Assembly (NCBI RefSeq): GCF_010667685.1
Contig: NZ_WHZW01000001.1
Coordinates: 1 to 64,000, forward strand
DNA length: 64,000 bases
Source: Bifidobacterium aerophilum
Lineage (GTDB): Bacteria > Actinomycetota > Actinomycetes > Actinomycetales > Bifidobacteriaceae
Direction of reading: 5' to 3'
Numbering within the stretch: position 1 is the first letter of the stretch; each line of letters begins with the position of its first letter. Positions 35,197 to 42,986 of the stretch are shown in pieces. A program made the translations under genes and the position numbers. The notes beneath the pieces are model-generated. The model was not told the origin of the DNA and searched no databases. It saw only the letters and a program-made list of their open reading frames with translations.

Positions 35197-35940
35197 CTAC
35201 AGCGATGCGGCTTCGATGAGTTGACGGGTGTAGGCGGATCGCGGATCGCCAAGCACCGCGGAGGCCGACCCGCATTCCTCGACGCGTCCGTCGTGGAGCA
35301 CGAGGATGCGGTCGGCGATGTGCTGGACGACGCCGAGATCGTGCGACACCATGACGATCGCCGTTTCACGATGTGTTTCACGGATGGTGGCGAACGCGTC
35401 GAGAATCTGGATGCGGGCCGCCACGTCGATCGCGCTCATCGGTTCGTCGGCGAGGATGATCTTCGGCTCGTTCACGATCGCACGCGCGATGGCGACGCGT
35501 TGCGCCTGGCCTCCGGACAGGTCGATCGGATACCGGCCTGCGAAGATCGCCGGATCAAGGCCGACGGTACGCAGCGCCGCGGCGGCCCGTGCGTCGATGT
35601 CGGCACGGGACAGATCGCGGCGCTGGATCAGCAGCGGTTCCGCAACGGACCGTGCGACGCGCCAGCGCGGGTCGAGCGAGGAGAACGGGTCCTGGAACAC
35701 GAGGCCGGATTCGCGACGGATATCGCCTCCCGCATAATCGACGGTGCCCGAGTCTGCGGATTCAAGGCCGAGCATGATGCGGGTCAACGTCGATTTGCCC
35801 GAACCGGAACCGCCGATGACGGCGAGGCATTCTCCCGGATACACGTCGGCGGACACGTCGAAAAGCATCTGACGGCGCGCGGAACGACGGCCGAAGCATT
35901 TATTGACATGGCGGGCGGAGAGGAGCGAGGCTACGGTCAT
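35197..35940 (-). CDS. Oligopeptide-type ABC transporter ATPase (DppF-like)
   Basis: A 247-residue ATPase with Walker A IGGSGSGKST (42-51), signature DLSGGQAQR, Walker B IILADEPMSAIDV and VSHDLGVV. It is shorter than typical DppF/OppF (about 320) because the C-terminal substrate-class region with the zinc or oligopeptide tail is missing. ATG 35940 has GAAGG upstream and lies next to the upstream gene's stop; an ATG at 35949 overlaps it. Last gene of the importer operon. Confidence 0.9.
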   Translation of the reverse strand: MTVASLLSARHVNKCFGRRSARRQMLFDVSADVYPGECLAVIGGSGSGKSTLTRIMLGLESADSGTVDYAGGDIRRESGLVFQDPFSSLDPRWRVARSVAEPLLIQRRDLSRADIDARAAAALRTVGLDPAIFAGRYPIDLSGGQAQRVAIARAIVNEPKIILADEPMSAIDVAARIQILDAFATIRETHRETAIVMVSHDLGVVQHIADRILVLHDGRVEECGSASAVLGDPRSAYTRQLIEAASL

Positions 35941-35942
35941 GA

Positions 35943-36722
35943 TCAACATCCTTCGACAATCAGTGACAACGTGCGGGCCGCGGAGACGAGATGAGTGGAT
36001 TCGGGAGTGGTCGGGCGTTCGAGCAGGCCAGAGGTGGAGCCGGAGTCGGCGATCGCACCGTCGGAGAGCACGTAGCAGCGCGTGGTGGCGTGGGCGAGCA
36101 CGGCGAAATCGTGGGTGATGAACAGCATGGACGCGCCGGCGTCGTCGACCAGCGAGACGAGCAGGTCGACGATCTGCCGTTGGACGATCGAGTCGAGTGC
36201 GGTGGTCGGCTCGTCGGCGATGATGAACCGCGGCGACGTGATCAACGCGGTCGCGATGCCGACGCGCTGCTGTTGTCCGCCGGACAGCTGATGCGGATAC
36301 TTGTCCATCACGTCGGACGGCAGACCGACCTTGTCGAGCATCGCCCGCACGCGATCCTGCCGTTCGGCACGGTTCAGGTCATAATGCAATCGCAACGGCA
36401 GGGCGATCTGCTGGCCGACGGTCATCACCGGATTGAGCGAGACGGCCGGATTCTGGAACACCATGCCCATATACCGGCCGCGCAGATCGGCCAACGTCGC
36501 ATCATCCGTTCCGACGATCTGCCGATCGCCGGCCATGATCGAGCCGGATACCGTCGCATTCGCCGGCAACAGTCCCATGATCGCGCGCGAGATCATCGAC
36601 TTTCCCGACCCTGACGAGCCGACCAACCCGACGCGCTCCCCATCGGCGATATCCATATCCACGTTCCGAACGATGGACTTCCCGCCGATCGCAACGTTCA
36701 ATCCCCGAATCTCAACGCTCAC
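35943..36722 (-). CDS. Oligopeptide-type ABC transporter ATPase (DppD-like)
   Basis: A 259-residue ATPase that pairs with the next gene's product. Walker A is GSSGSGKS (35-42), then MGMVFQNPAVSLNP, signature QLSGGQQQRVGIA, Walker B IADEPTTALD and ITHDFAVL. Like its partner it lacks the long C-terminal tail of DppD/OppD. The start overlaps the permease stop by 4 bp. Confidence 0.92.
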   Translation of the reverse strand: MSVEIRGLNVAIGGKSIVRNVDMDIADGERVGLVGSSGSGKSMISRAIMGLLPANATVSGSIMAGDRQIVGTDDATLADLRGRYMGMVFQNPAVSLNPVMTVGQQIALPLRLHYDLNRAERQDRVRAMLDKVGLPSDVMDKYPHQLSGGQQQRVGIATALITSPRFIIADEPTTALDSIVQRQIVDLLVSLVDDAGASMLFITHDFAVLAHATTRCYVLSDGAIADSGSTSGLLERPTTPESTHLVSAARTLSLIVEGC

Positions 36723-37570
36723 CGCGAGGTCTCCTTCCGCAGTTCCGGATTGGTCAGCGGGTCAATGGCGTCGCGCAGCACGTCACCGAAGATGTTGAGC
36801 GCGACGACGATCACCGTGACGATCAATCCCGGCCACAGCACCGTCAGCGGATACACGTTGATGAACTTGACCGACGTGGCGAGCGAATGCCCCCAGCTCG
36901 GCACGCCGCTCGGCACGCCGATGCCCAGATATGTCAGTCCGCTTTCCGCCAACACCGCCGTTCCGGCCGACAGCGAAAGCTGCACGAGCAATACCGGCAG
37001 TGTGTTCGGCACGATGTGCCGCACGAATGTCCACCAGCCGGAAGCCCCGTTGGACAGCGCGGATTCGACATACGACGACCGCGCGGCGAGCAGTGCGGCG
37101 GGACGTGCGACGCGCGCGAGGTTCAGCCCGTACCCGAATCCGCAGGCGACGACGATCACGACGATCGACGCACCGAGCGGCACGGCGAGGATCAACGCGA
37201 GCAGCACGGTCGGTATGGAAATCAACGCGTCGACGATCACCACGGATGCGGAGGTGAGCGCGGACGACCGTGCGACCATCGCCGCGACGAGCAGCAGTCC
37301 GAACGCGGCCGCGAACAGCACCGTCAGGATCACGATGAGCAGGTTCGTGCGCGAGCCGGCCATCAGCCAGCTGAGCACGTCCGCACCGGTGCCGTCGGTG
37401 CCGAGCCAGTGCGCGGCGGACGGTTTCGCCCAGACATGGTATCCGTCGGTCGCCAGCAGCGGCTGCGGCGTCCAGAACAGGGAGACCAGCGACACGGCCA
37501 GCCACAATCCGAGCGCGATCAGCGAGAATTTGCCTTCGGCCCGTCGCCACATGGAACGAACGACGATCAT
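36719..37570 (-). CDS. Oligopeptide-type ABC transporter permease (DppC-like)
   Basis: A 283-residue permease with an N-terminal membrane segment (14-32), an extracytoplasmic loop with HWLGTDGTGADVLSWLMAGSR, and a five-segment core. The EAA motif is SALSNGASGWWTFVRHIVPNTLP, matching the DppC/OppC class. ATG 37570 overlaps the dppB-like stop by 4 bp; the frame continues upstream inside that gene and is not used. Confidence 0.92.
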   Translation of the reverse strand: MIVVRSMWRRAEGKFSLIALGLWLAVSLVSLFWTPQPLLATDGYHVWAKPSAAHWLGTDGTGADVLSWLMAGSRTNLLIVILTVLFAAAFGLLLVAAMVARSSALTSASVVIVDALISIPTVLLALILAVPLGASIVVIVVACGFGYGLNLARVARPAALLAARSSYVESALSNGASGWWTFVRHIVPNTLPVLLVQLSLSAGTAVLAESGLTYLGIGVPSGVPSWGHSLATSVKFINVYPLTVLWPGLIVTVIVVALNIFGDVLRDAIDPLTNPELRKETSR

Positions 37571-38544
37571 GCGATCACCTCCGCAATGGTGGACGCGGTA
37601 GCCAGCCGCGGGTCGAGTGCGCGGTGCAGGAGGTCGACGAGCAAACCGACGGCCAGGAAGAACGCGGCGAGCATGAACAGTTCGCTTTGCACGGCGATCA
37701 GATCGCGGTTGCCGACGTCGGTGACGAGGCCCGAGCCGATGCCGGGCAGCGCGAACAGGTTTTCGATGACCATGACGCCGGTGATCATTTCCGCGAACGT
37801 CAGCCCGATCACCGACACCAGCTGCGGCATGGCGAGACGTAACCCGACACGGATCACGGCCTGACGGCGCGTCATGCCGCACGCCATCGCCATGTCGATA
37901 TGACCGGAGGCCGCGATCTCCCCCAGCGCCGAGCGCGTGTAGCGCATGAGTCCGGCCCCGACGATGATGCCGACCGACAACGCCGGCAATACCAGCGACC
38001 AGAGCGCCTCCCCGGGCGCCCCCCAGCCGTACATCGGAAACCCCTGCGAGGGAAACAGTCCGATCAGACCGGTGCCGCGCGAGAACAGCAGGATGAGCAG
38101 CAGACCGCCCCACAAAGCCGGAATCGCGCCGCCGATCAGACCGACCACGTGGAACACGGTCCGCGCCCACGACGAGCGCGCCAGCGTCGCCGCCACGCCG
38201 AGCGGAATGCCGATCAGCATCGCGATCAGCAGACCCAACACGATCAGCGGAAACGTGATCGCCGCACGCGCGCCGACGAGCGAGGTCACCGATCGTCCGG
38301 TCAGAATCGACGTGCCGAAGTCGCCGCGCAGCAATCCGCCCACCCAGTCGGCATACTGGACGACCAACGGACGGTTCAATCCGAACTGCTCACGCAGCGC
38401 CTCGACGCGCGATGCCGGCGAGTTCAATCCGGCCATCACCGACGCGACGTCGCCCGGCAGGATCCGCAGCGCCGCGAACACGACGACGGATATGCCGAAC
38501 AACGCCGCGACGAACAATGCAAGACGTCTGAGAAGAAATCGCAT
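37567..38544 (-). CDS. Oligopeptide-type ABC transporter permease (DppB-like)
   Basis: A 325-residue permease with six membrane segments. The N-terminus (FLLRRLALFVAALFGISVVVFAALRILPGD) and FGLNRPLVVQYADWVGGLLRGDFGTS are strong DppB/OppB signatures; the EAA motif is ACGMTRRQAVIRVGLRLAMPQ. It is 337 bp from the binding-protein gene, an unusually long gap for such operons, filled by two hairpin elements. Confidence 0.94.
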   Translation of the reverse strand: MRFLLRRLALFVAALFGISVVVFAALRILPGDVASVMAGLNSPASRVEALREQFGLNRPLVVQYADWVGGLLRGDFGTSILTGRSVTSLVGARAAITFPLIVLGLLIAMLIGIPLGVAATLARSSWARTVFHVVGLIGGAIPALWGGLLLILLFSRGTGLIGLFPSQGFPMYGWGAPGEALWSLVLPALSVGIIVGAGLMRYTRSALGEIAASGHIDMAMACGMTRRQAVIRVGLRLAMPQLVSVIGLTFAEMITGVMVIENLFALPGIGSGLVTDVGNRDLIAVQSELFMLAAFFLAVGLLVDLLHRALDPRLATASTIAEVIA

Positions 38545-38601
38545 ATACGGCTCCTTGTATGTACGGCATCGTTTCGTCCGAGACTAGATCATCCGGTGGC
38601 C

Positions 38602-38689
38602 GCGTGGGACCGGGGCATCCTATTCCCGACACGCTCCGGGCCGCTCGGCCAAGTCATACGGTCGGAAACAGGATGCCCCGATCCCACGC
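38602..38689 (-). repeat. Conserved-core hairpin element, copy 5
   Basis: Arms 38602-38627 and 38664-38689 pair over 26 bp with three imperfect positions. All three are C.A/A.C on the plus strand, hence G.U on the minus strand. The core 38628-38663 is 36 nt and reads in the standard sense on the minus strand, the same strand as the flanking operon. Confidence 0.9.
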
Positions 38690-38765
38690 TCAGTTAGTCC
38701 GTTACGTTACGTTTCATAATCCACATAAAATCACGACCAACAAACGCGACAGAACAGACCGACGA

Positions 38766-38852
38766 GCGTGGGACCGGGATATGCCGTTCGAGACCGTAGG
38801 CTTGGCCGAACGGCCTTGAGTGTGTCGCGAATGGCATATCCCGGTCCCACGC
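38766..38852 (+). repeat. Conserved-core hairpin element, copy 6
   Basis: Arms 38766-38790 and 38828-38852 pair over 25 bp with one G.U on the plus strand. The core 38792-38826 is 35 nt, beginning GACCGTAGGCTTGGCC and ending GAGTGTGTC on the plus strand, and is the most diverged of the short cores. It lies 29 bp after the binding-protein stop codon (minus-strand direction), antisense to the operon. Confidence 0.88.
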
Positions 38853-38881
38853 GGTCACCGCACCGTCCGCGATGTCAGTCC

Positions 38882-40513
38882 CTACTTCGTGTAGGTCACG
38901 TCGTACAGCGGCAGGAGGGTCTGGTTGAGGTTGACCGGGAAGCCGGAGACGCCGTTGGCCCAGACGGTGGTGACGCGGTAGTTGAACAGCCAGTCGGCCG
39001 GCGCGTCCTCGGACACGAGCTTGGCGGCCTTGGCGAGCAGCTCGTCGCGCTCGTCGTCGGAGGTCGCGGCGATGGCCTGCGCGTACAGCTGCTGCACGTC
39101 CTTGTTGTCGTAGTTGTAGTAGTACGTCGGGTCGGCCCACTGGTAGAAGTCGTGGCTTTCGTTGTGGTCGACGAGCGAGATGTCGTAGTCCTTGTTCGTG
39201 TATACGTCCTGCAGCCACGTGGAGAATTCGACCACGTTGACCTTGAGGTCGATGCCGATCTTGGCGAGCTGCGATCGTAGCTGGTCGCCGAGTTCGGTGC
39301 CGTAGATGTTCGCGTAGGTGAGGGTCAGCGTCAGCGGCTTGGATTCGCTGTATCCGGCTTCGGCCATGAGCGCCTTGGCCTTGTCGAGGTCGTACGGGTA
39401 GAGGCCGGTGAGGTCCTCGTAGCCGGGGTCGAGCGACGGGATCGGGCCGCCGAGCGCCTTGTCGGCGCCGCCGCGCGAGGCGATGAGCTCGTCGTGGTTG
39501 ATGGCGTAGCGGATGGCCTGGCGCACGCGCTTGTCGGACGTGTTCTTGCCCTTGGAGTTGAACGCCATCACGTATTTGTCGGTGTCGTCGCCGGCCTTGA
39601 CCGTGTAGTGCTCGCCGTCGGAGACGAACGGCGAGGCGAGGTTTTCGGTGATCGGCGCAAGCACCTGCACGGTGCCGGATTTGAGCGCGTTCACGGCCGC
39701 GTTGTCGTCGGCGAGGTACTTGATGACGACGTTCTCGGTCTTGGCCTTGTGCGTGCCCCAGTACTTCGGGTTGGCCTTGAGCGTGATCGAATCGTTGGTG
39801 ACAAACTTGGCGACGGTGTACGGGCCGGAGCCGATCGCTTCAGTTTTCGCGTCGTACTTGGCGTCCTTGTCGAAGACGAGGCCGGGACGGCCGGTGAGCG
39901 TCCACAGCAGGTTCGAGTTGGCGGTCTTGAGCGTGATCGTCACGGTGTTCGCGCTATCGTCTGCGGCGACCGACTTGACCATGCTCAGCGAATCGGCGTC
40001 GTGGTACTGGTTCTTGATGAGCTCGTTGATCGACCATGCGACGTCTTCGGCGGTGAGCGCGTCGCCGTTGGAGAACGTCATGTTCTCGTTGAGATGGAAC
40101 GTGTAGGTCAGGCCGTCCTTGCTTTCGTCCCAGCTTTTCGCGATGGACGGCACGACCTGGTTGTTCTCGTCGCGGGCGACGAGTCCTTCGTACACGTTGC
40201 CGATGAGCACCTGATCAAGCGCGGATCCGGACGTATTGCGGATGTCAAGATTGGTGGGCGCGAGTTTGAGGCCGATCGTGACGGTGTCGGCCGCGTTGCC
40301 GGACGTGGCGCTGCCGTCGCCGACGACGTTCGGATTGGTTGACGATTTCGGCTTGGCGATGTTGACGCCGACGATGATCGCGATCGCGACGATCACGCCG
40401 ATGATGGCTCCCAGCCACCAGCGGCCGTTCTTCTTGCGCGCTTTGGCGCGGCCTTCGAGACTGCTGTCCGTGGTTGCGCCGGTCTGGCCGTGCGCACCAT
40501 TGTTGTCTGACAT
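38882..40513 (-). CDS. Peptide-type ABC transporter substrate-binding protein (family 5), membrane-anchored
   Basis: A 543-residue extracellular binding protein of the DppA/OppA class. VTIGLKLAPTNLDIRNTSGSALDQVLIGNVYEGLV and SKDGLTYTFHLNENMTFSNGDALTAEDVAWSINEL are the family's entry signatures. Instead of a lipoprotein signal it has about 32 charged residues then one membrane segment (WWLGAIIGVIVAIAIIVGVNIA) and no lipobox cysteine, so it is probably held by an uncleaved helix. GAGGAAG precedes ATG 40513. First gene of the importer operon. Confidence 0.92.
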   Translation of the reverse strand: MSDNNGAHGQTGATTDSSLEGRAKARKKNGRWWLGAIIGVIVAIAIIVGVNIAKPKSSTNPNVVGDGSATSGNAADTVTIGLKLAPTNLDIRNTSGSALDQVLIGNVYEGLVARDENNQVVPSIAKSWDESKDGLTYTFHLNENMTFSNGDALTAEDVAWSINELIKNQYHDADSLSMVKSVAADDSANTVTITLKTANSNLLWTLTGRPGLVFDKDAKYDAKTEAIGSGPYTVAKFVTNDSITLKANPKYWGTHKAKTENVVIKYLADDNAAVNALKSGTVQVLAPITENLASPFVSDGEHYTVKAGDDTDKYVMAFNSKGKNTSDKRVRQAIRYAINHDELIASRGGADKALGGPIPSLDPGYEDLTGLYPYDLDKAKALMAEAGYSESKPLTLTLTYANIYGTELGDQLRSQLAKIGIDLKVNVVEFSTWLQDVYTNKDYDISLVDHNESHDFYQWADPTYYYNYDNKDVQQLYAQAIAATSDDERDELLAKAAKLVSEDAPADWLFNYRVTTVWANGVSGFPVNLNQTLLPLYDVTYTK

Positions 40514-40639
40514 GGTTCTTCCTCTTGAATTATCGCAATATATGACGAAACGGCTGGCCGCCCATACGGGTCGACCGCCGTTCGTCATTGTAGCGCCGGC
40601 ACTGGCCGGACATCGGGATCCTGCTTCTGGAAGTTCCTA

Positions 40640-41293
40640 TCAGAGTTCGAAGCCGAGTTCCTCGGCGGCAGCGGTGGGCACCGGGTCGTCGGCCCACAGG
40701 TCCTCGAGGTTCTCGTTGGTGGCCAGGGACCGGATTTCGGCCTTGTCGATGTACAGTTCGCCGCTCAGATGGTCGGTCTCATGCTGGAAGATGCGGGCCG
40801 GCCAGCCGTGCAGGTGCTCCTCGTGCTGCTTGCCGTCCTCGTCCTGCCAGCGGGCGGTGATATCGAGCCAGCGCTTGCGCACGGCCTGGTAGCCGTCGAA
40901 GCTCAGGCAGCCTTCGTAGAAGCTGCGGGTCTCCTCGCCGATCGGCTCGTAGCTGGGGTTGATGATGACGTGGAACGGGAATTCGCCGATCTCGCGCGGA
41001 TCGTCCTCGTCGTCGCGGATATGGTCCTCGACGACGGCGAGCGACAGGCCGAGGCCGATCTGCGTGGCGGCAAGGCCGACGCCGGGCGCTTCGAGCATGG
41101 TGGTGTGCATCGTGTCGATGAGCTTGTCGAGCGTCTTGCGGCTCAGCTGGCCGGCGTACGGTATGGTCTGCTCGCGCAGCACGGGTTCGCCGGCCTGCAC
41201 GATCGGCAGGATGTGCTCCTTGCCGCCGGTTTTGATGAGCTGTTCGACGGCGCGGTTGATTTCGATGTCGACTTTGGAGTTCTTTGCGAACAT
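40640..41293 (-). CDS. def: Peptide deformylase Def
   Basis: Def removes the formyl group from new proteins. The 217-residue protein has motif I GVGLAATQ (71-78), motif II EGCLS with metal ligand C129, and motif III HETDH (171-175). An N-terminal extension of about 27 residues and a C-terminal tail beyond RSLATNENLEDLW make it longer than the E. coli enzyme. It follows glmM by 50 bp on the same strand. Confidence 0.95.
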   Translation of the reverse strand: MFAKNSKVDIEINRAVEQLIKTGGKEHILPIVQAGEPVLREQTIPYAGQLSRKTLDKLIDTMHTTMLEAPGVGLAATQIGLGLSLAVVEDHIRDDEDDPREIGEFPFHVIINPSYEPIGEETRSFYEGCLSFDGYQAVRKRWLDITARWQDEDGKQHEEHLHGWPARIFQHETDHLSGELYIDKAEIRSLATNENLEDLWADDPVPTAAAEELGFEL

Positions 41294-41343
41294 GGTTCCG
41301 TTGTTCCTTTGCGGGGACTGCACCGGATGGTGCGGGGCTTGGT

Positions 41344-42732
41344 TTACAGGGCGAGTTCCTCGGCGACGACCGCGGCGAGGCGGTTGCAGACCTCGTCGGC
41401 CTGCTCCTGCGTGGCGGCCTCGGCCATGACGCGCACGAGCGGTTCGGTGCCGGAGGGTCGCAGGAGCACACGGCCAGTGTCGCCGAGCAGCTTCTCCTCG
41501 CGTTCGACGGCGGCCTGCACCTTGGCGTTCGTGGTGGCGGCCTGCTTGTCGACGTTCGGCACGTTGACGAGCGTCTGCGGCAGCTGCGGGAAGTCGGCGG
41601 CGAGCTCCTTGAGGCTCTTGCCGGAACGCACGACCTCGTTGCACAGGGTGAGCGCGGTCAGCGTGCCGTCGCCGGTGGTGGCGTATTCGCGGTTGATGAC
41701 GTGGCCGGACTGTTCTCCGCCGAGCGTGTAGCCGCCGCGCAGCATCTCCTCGAGCACGTAGCGGTCGCCGACGGCGGTCTGCACGGTCTTGATGCCCATG
41801 TCCTTCAGGGCGAGTTTCAGGCCGAGGTTGCTCATGACGGTCACTACGAGCGTGTTGTCGGCGAGCTTGCCGGCCTCCTTCTTGGCGCGCGCGAGGATGC
41901 CCATGATCTGATCGCCGTTGACCATGTTGCCGTCCTCGTCCACCGCGAGGCACCGGTCGGCGTCGCCGTCGAACGCGACGCCCATCACCGCGTCGGTGGC
42001 CTTGACCATGGCCTGCAGCTGTTCGGGGTGCGTGGAGCCGGCGTGCTTGTTGATGTTGTAGCCGTCCGGGGACGCGTTGATGACGATCACGTCGGCGCCG
42101 GCGCGGCGCAGCGCTTCCGGGGCGACCACGGAGGTGGCGCCGTTGGCGCAGTCGGCGACGATCTTGAGGCCGCGCAGCGGCTTGGGCTGGGTCTTGTCCG
42201 GGTTGAGCGGCGCGATCGTGGAGACGAGGTGGTCGATGTACAGGTTGGTGGCGGTGACGGAATCGTGGCTGATGCGGCCGACTCCGGCTCCGGTCGGACG
42301 TTCCCATTCCTTGCCGAGCACGGCTTCGATCTCGTCTTCCTTGCCGTCGGCGAGCTTGAAGCCGCCGCGGGCGAAGAACTTGATGCCGTTGTCGGGCATC
42401 GGATTGTGGGATGCGGAGATCACCGCGCCCATTTCGACGTTGAGCACGGAGGTGAGGTAGGCGATGCCCGGAGTGGGGATGATGCCCGCGTCGATCACGT
42501 CGAAACCGCCGGCGGTCATGCCGGCGGACAGCGCGGCGGCGAGGAAGTCGCCGGAGACGCGGGTGTCGCGGCCGACGAGCGCACGACGACGTCCTTCCGG
42601 CTGGTCGTCGCGCCGGGCGTCGGACTTGCCGAGCACGCGCACGGCGGCGTCGCCCAGTTCGAGCGCCAGTTTTGCGGTCAGGTCCCTGTTGGCCAATCCA
42701 CGAACACCATCGGTTCCAAACATACGTGGCAT
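41344..42732 (-). CDS. glmM: Phosphoglucosamine mutase GlmM
   Basis: GlmM converts glucosamine 6-phosphate to glucosamine 1-phosphate for cell wall precursors. The 462-residue protein starts MPRMFGTDGVRG, has the phosphoserine S108 in ISASHNPMPDNG, the metal loop FDGDADR and the C-terminal phosphate-binding RPSGTEPLVRVM. GAGGAAG lies upstream of ATG 42732, better than upstream alternatives. Confidence 0.96.
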   Translation of the reverse strand: MPRMFGTDGVRGLANRDLTAKLALELGDAAVRVLGKSDARRDDQPEGRRRALVGRDTRVSGDFLAAALSAGMTAGGFDVIDAGIIPTPGIAYLTSVLNVEMGAVISASHNPMPDNGIKFFARGGFKLADGKEDEIEAVLGKEWERPTGAGVGRISHDSVTATNLYIDHLVSTIAPLNPDKTQPKPLRGLKIVADCANGATSVVAPEALRRAGADVIVINASPDGYNINKHAGSTHPEQLQAMVKATDAVMGVAFDGDADRCLAVDEDGNMVNGDQIMGILARAKKEAGKLADNTLVVTVMSNLGLKLALKDMGIKTVQTAVGDRYVLEEMLRGGYTLGGEQSGHVINREYATTGDGTLTALTLCNEVVRSGKSLKELAADFPQLPQTLVNVPNVDKQAATTNAKVQAAVEREEKLLGDTGRVLLRPSGTEPLVRVMAEAATQEQADEVCNRLAAVVAEELAL

Positions 42733-42852
42733 ATCGTTACTTCCTCGCTGTTTCGTTGTCAGTCTACGGTGCACCATCGTACTCAACCGGACCGGCAACG
42801 TCACTCCCTTGCGGGATATTGCCCGGTTTCCCCGCATTTGCGGTATGAAAAA

Positions 42853-42883
42853 ACGGCAGGCTCCCCGGTAAGGAGCCTGCCGT
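42853..42883 (-). terminator. Intrinsic terminator after pepN
   Basis: A 12-bp stem (42853-42864 with 42872-42883) is followed on the minus strand by TTTTTT. It lies about 100 bp beyond the pepN stop codon and is one of the few hairpins here with a clear U-run. Confidence 0.85.
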
Positions 42884-42986
42884 GACGTGCCGAGGCGACC
42901 GATCGCGGCCAGTTGCGGCCGATTGCCCGGCGCCGATTAGCCGTGCCGATTACTCAGCCGATGACCGATCGCCGTTGCGGGCGCGC

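Larger units (their letters stand above)
38545..38881. other. Gap between binding protein and permease genes, with two hairpin elements
   Basis: The 337 bp contain copies 5 and 6 of the conserved-core hairpin family and no gene. In transporter operons such gaps often hold RNA structures that keep the binding-protein message more abundant than that of the membrane subunits. The two elements share their outermost 12 stem bases, GCGTGGGACCGG. Confidence 0.7.

Noticed and set aside
37571-38170. Upstream extension of the DppC-like permease frame
   Set aside because: The extra 200 codons lie inside the DppB-like gene in another frame and are Arg/Gly-rich. The ATG at 37570 gives the normal permease length and a 4-bp overlap.
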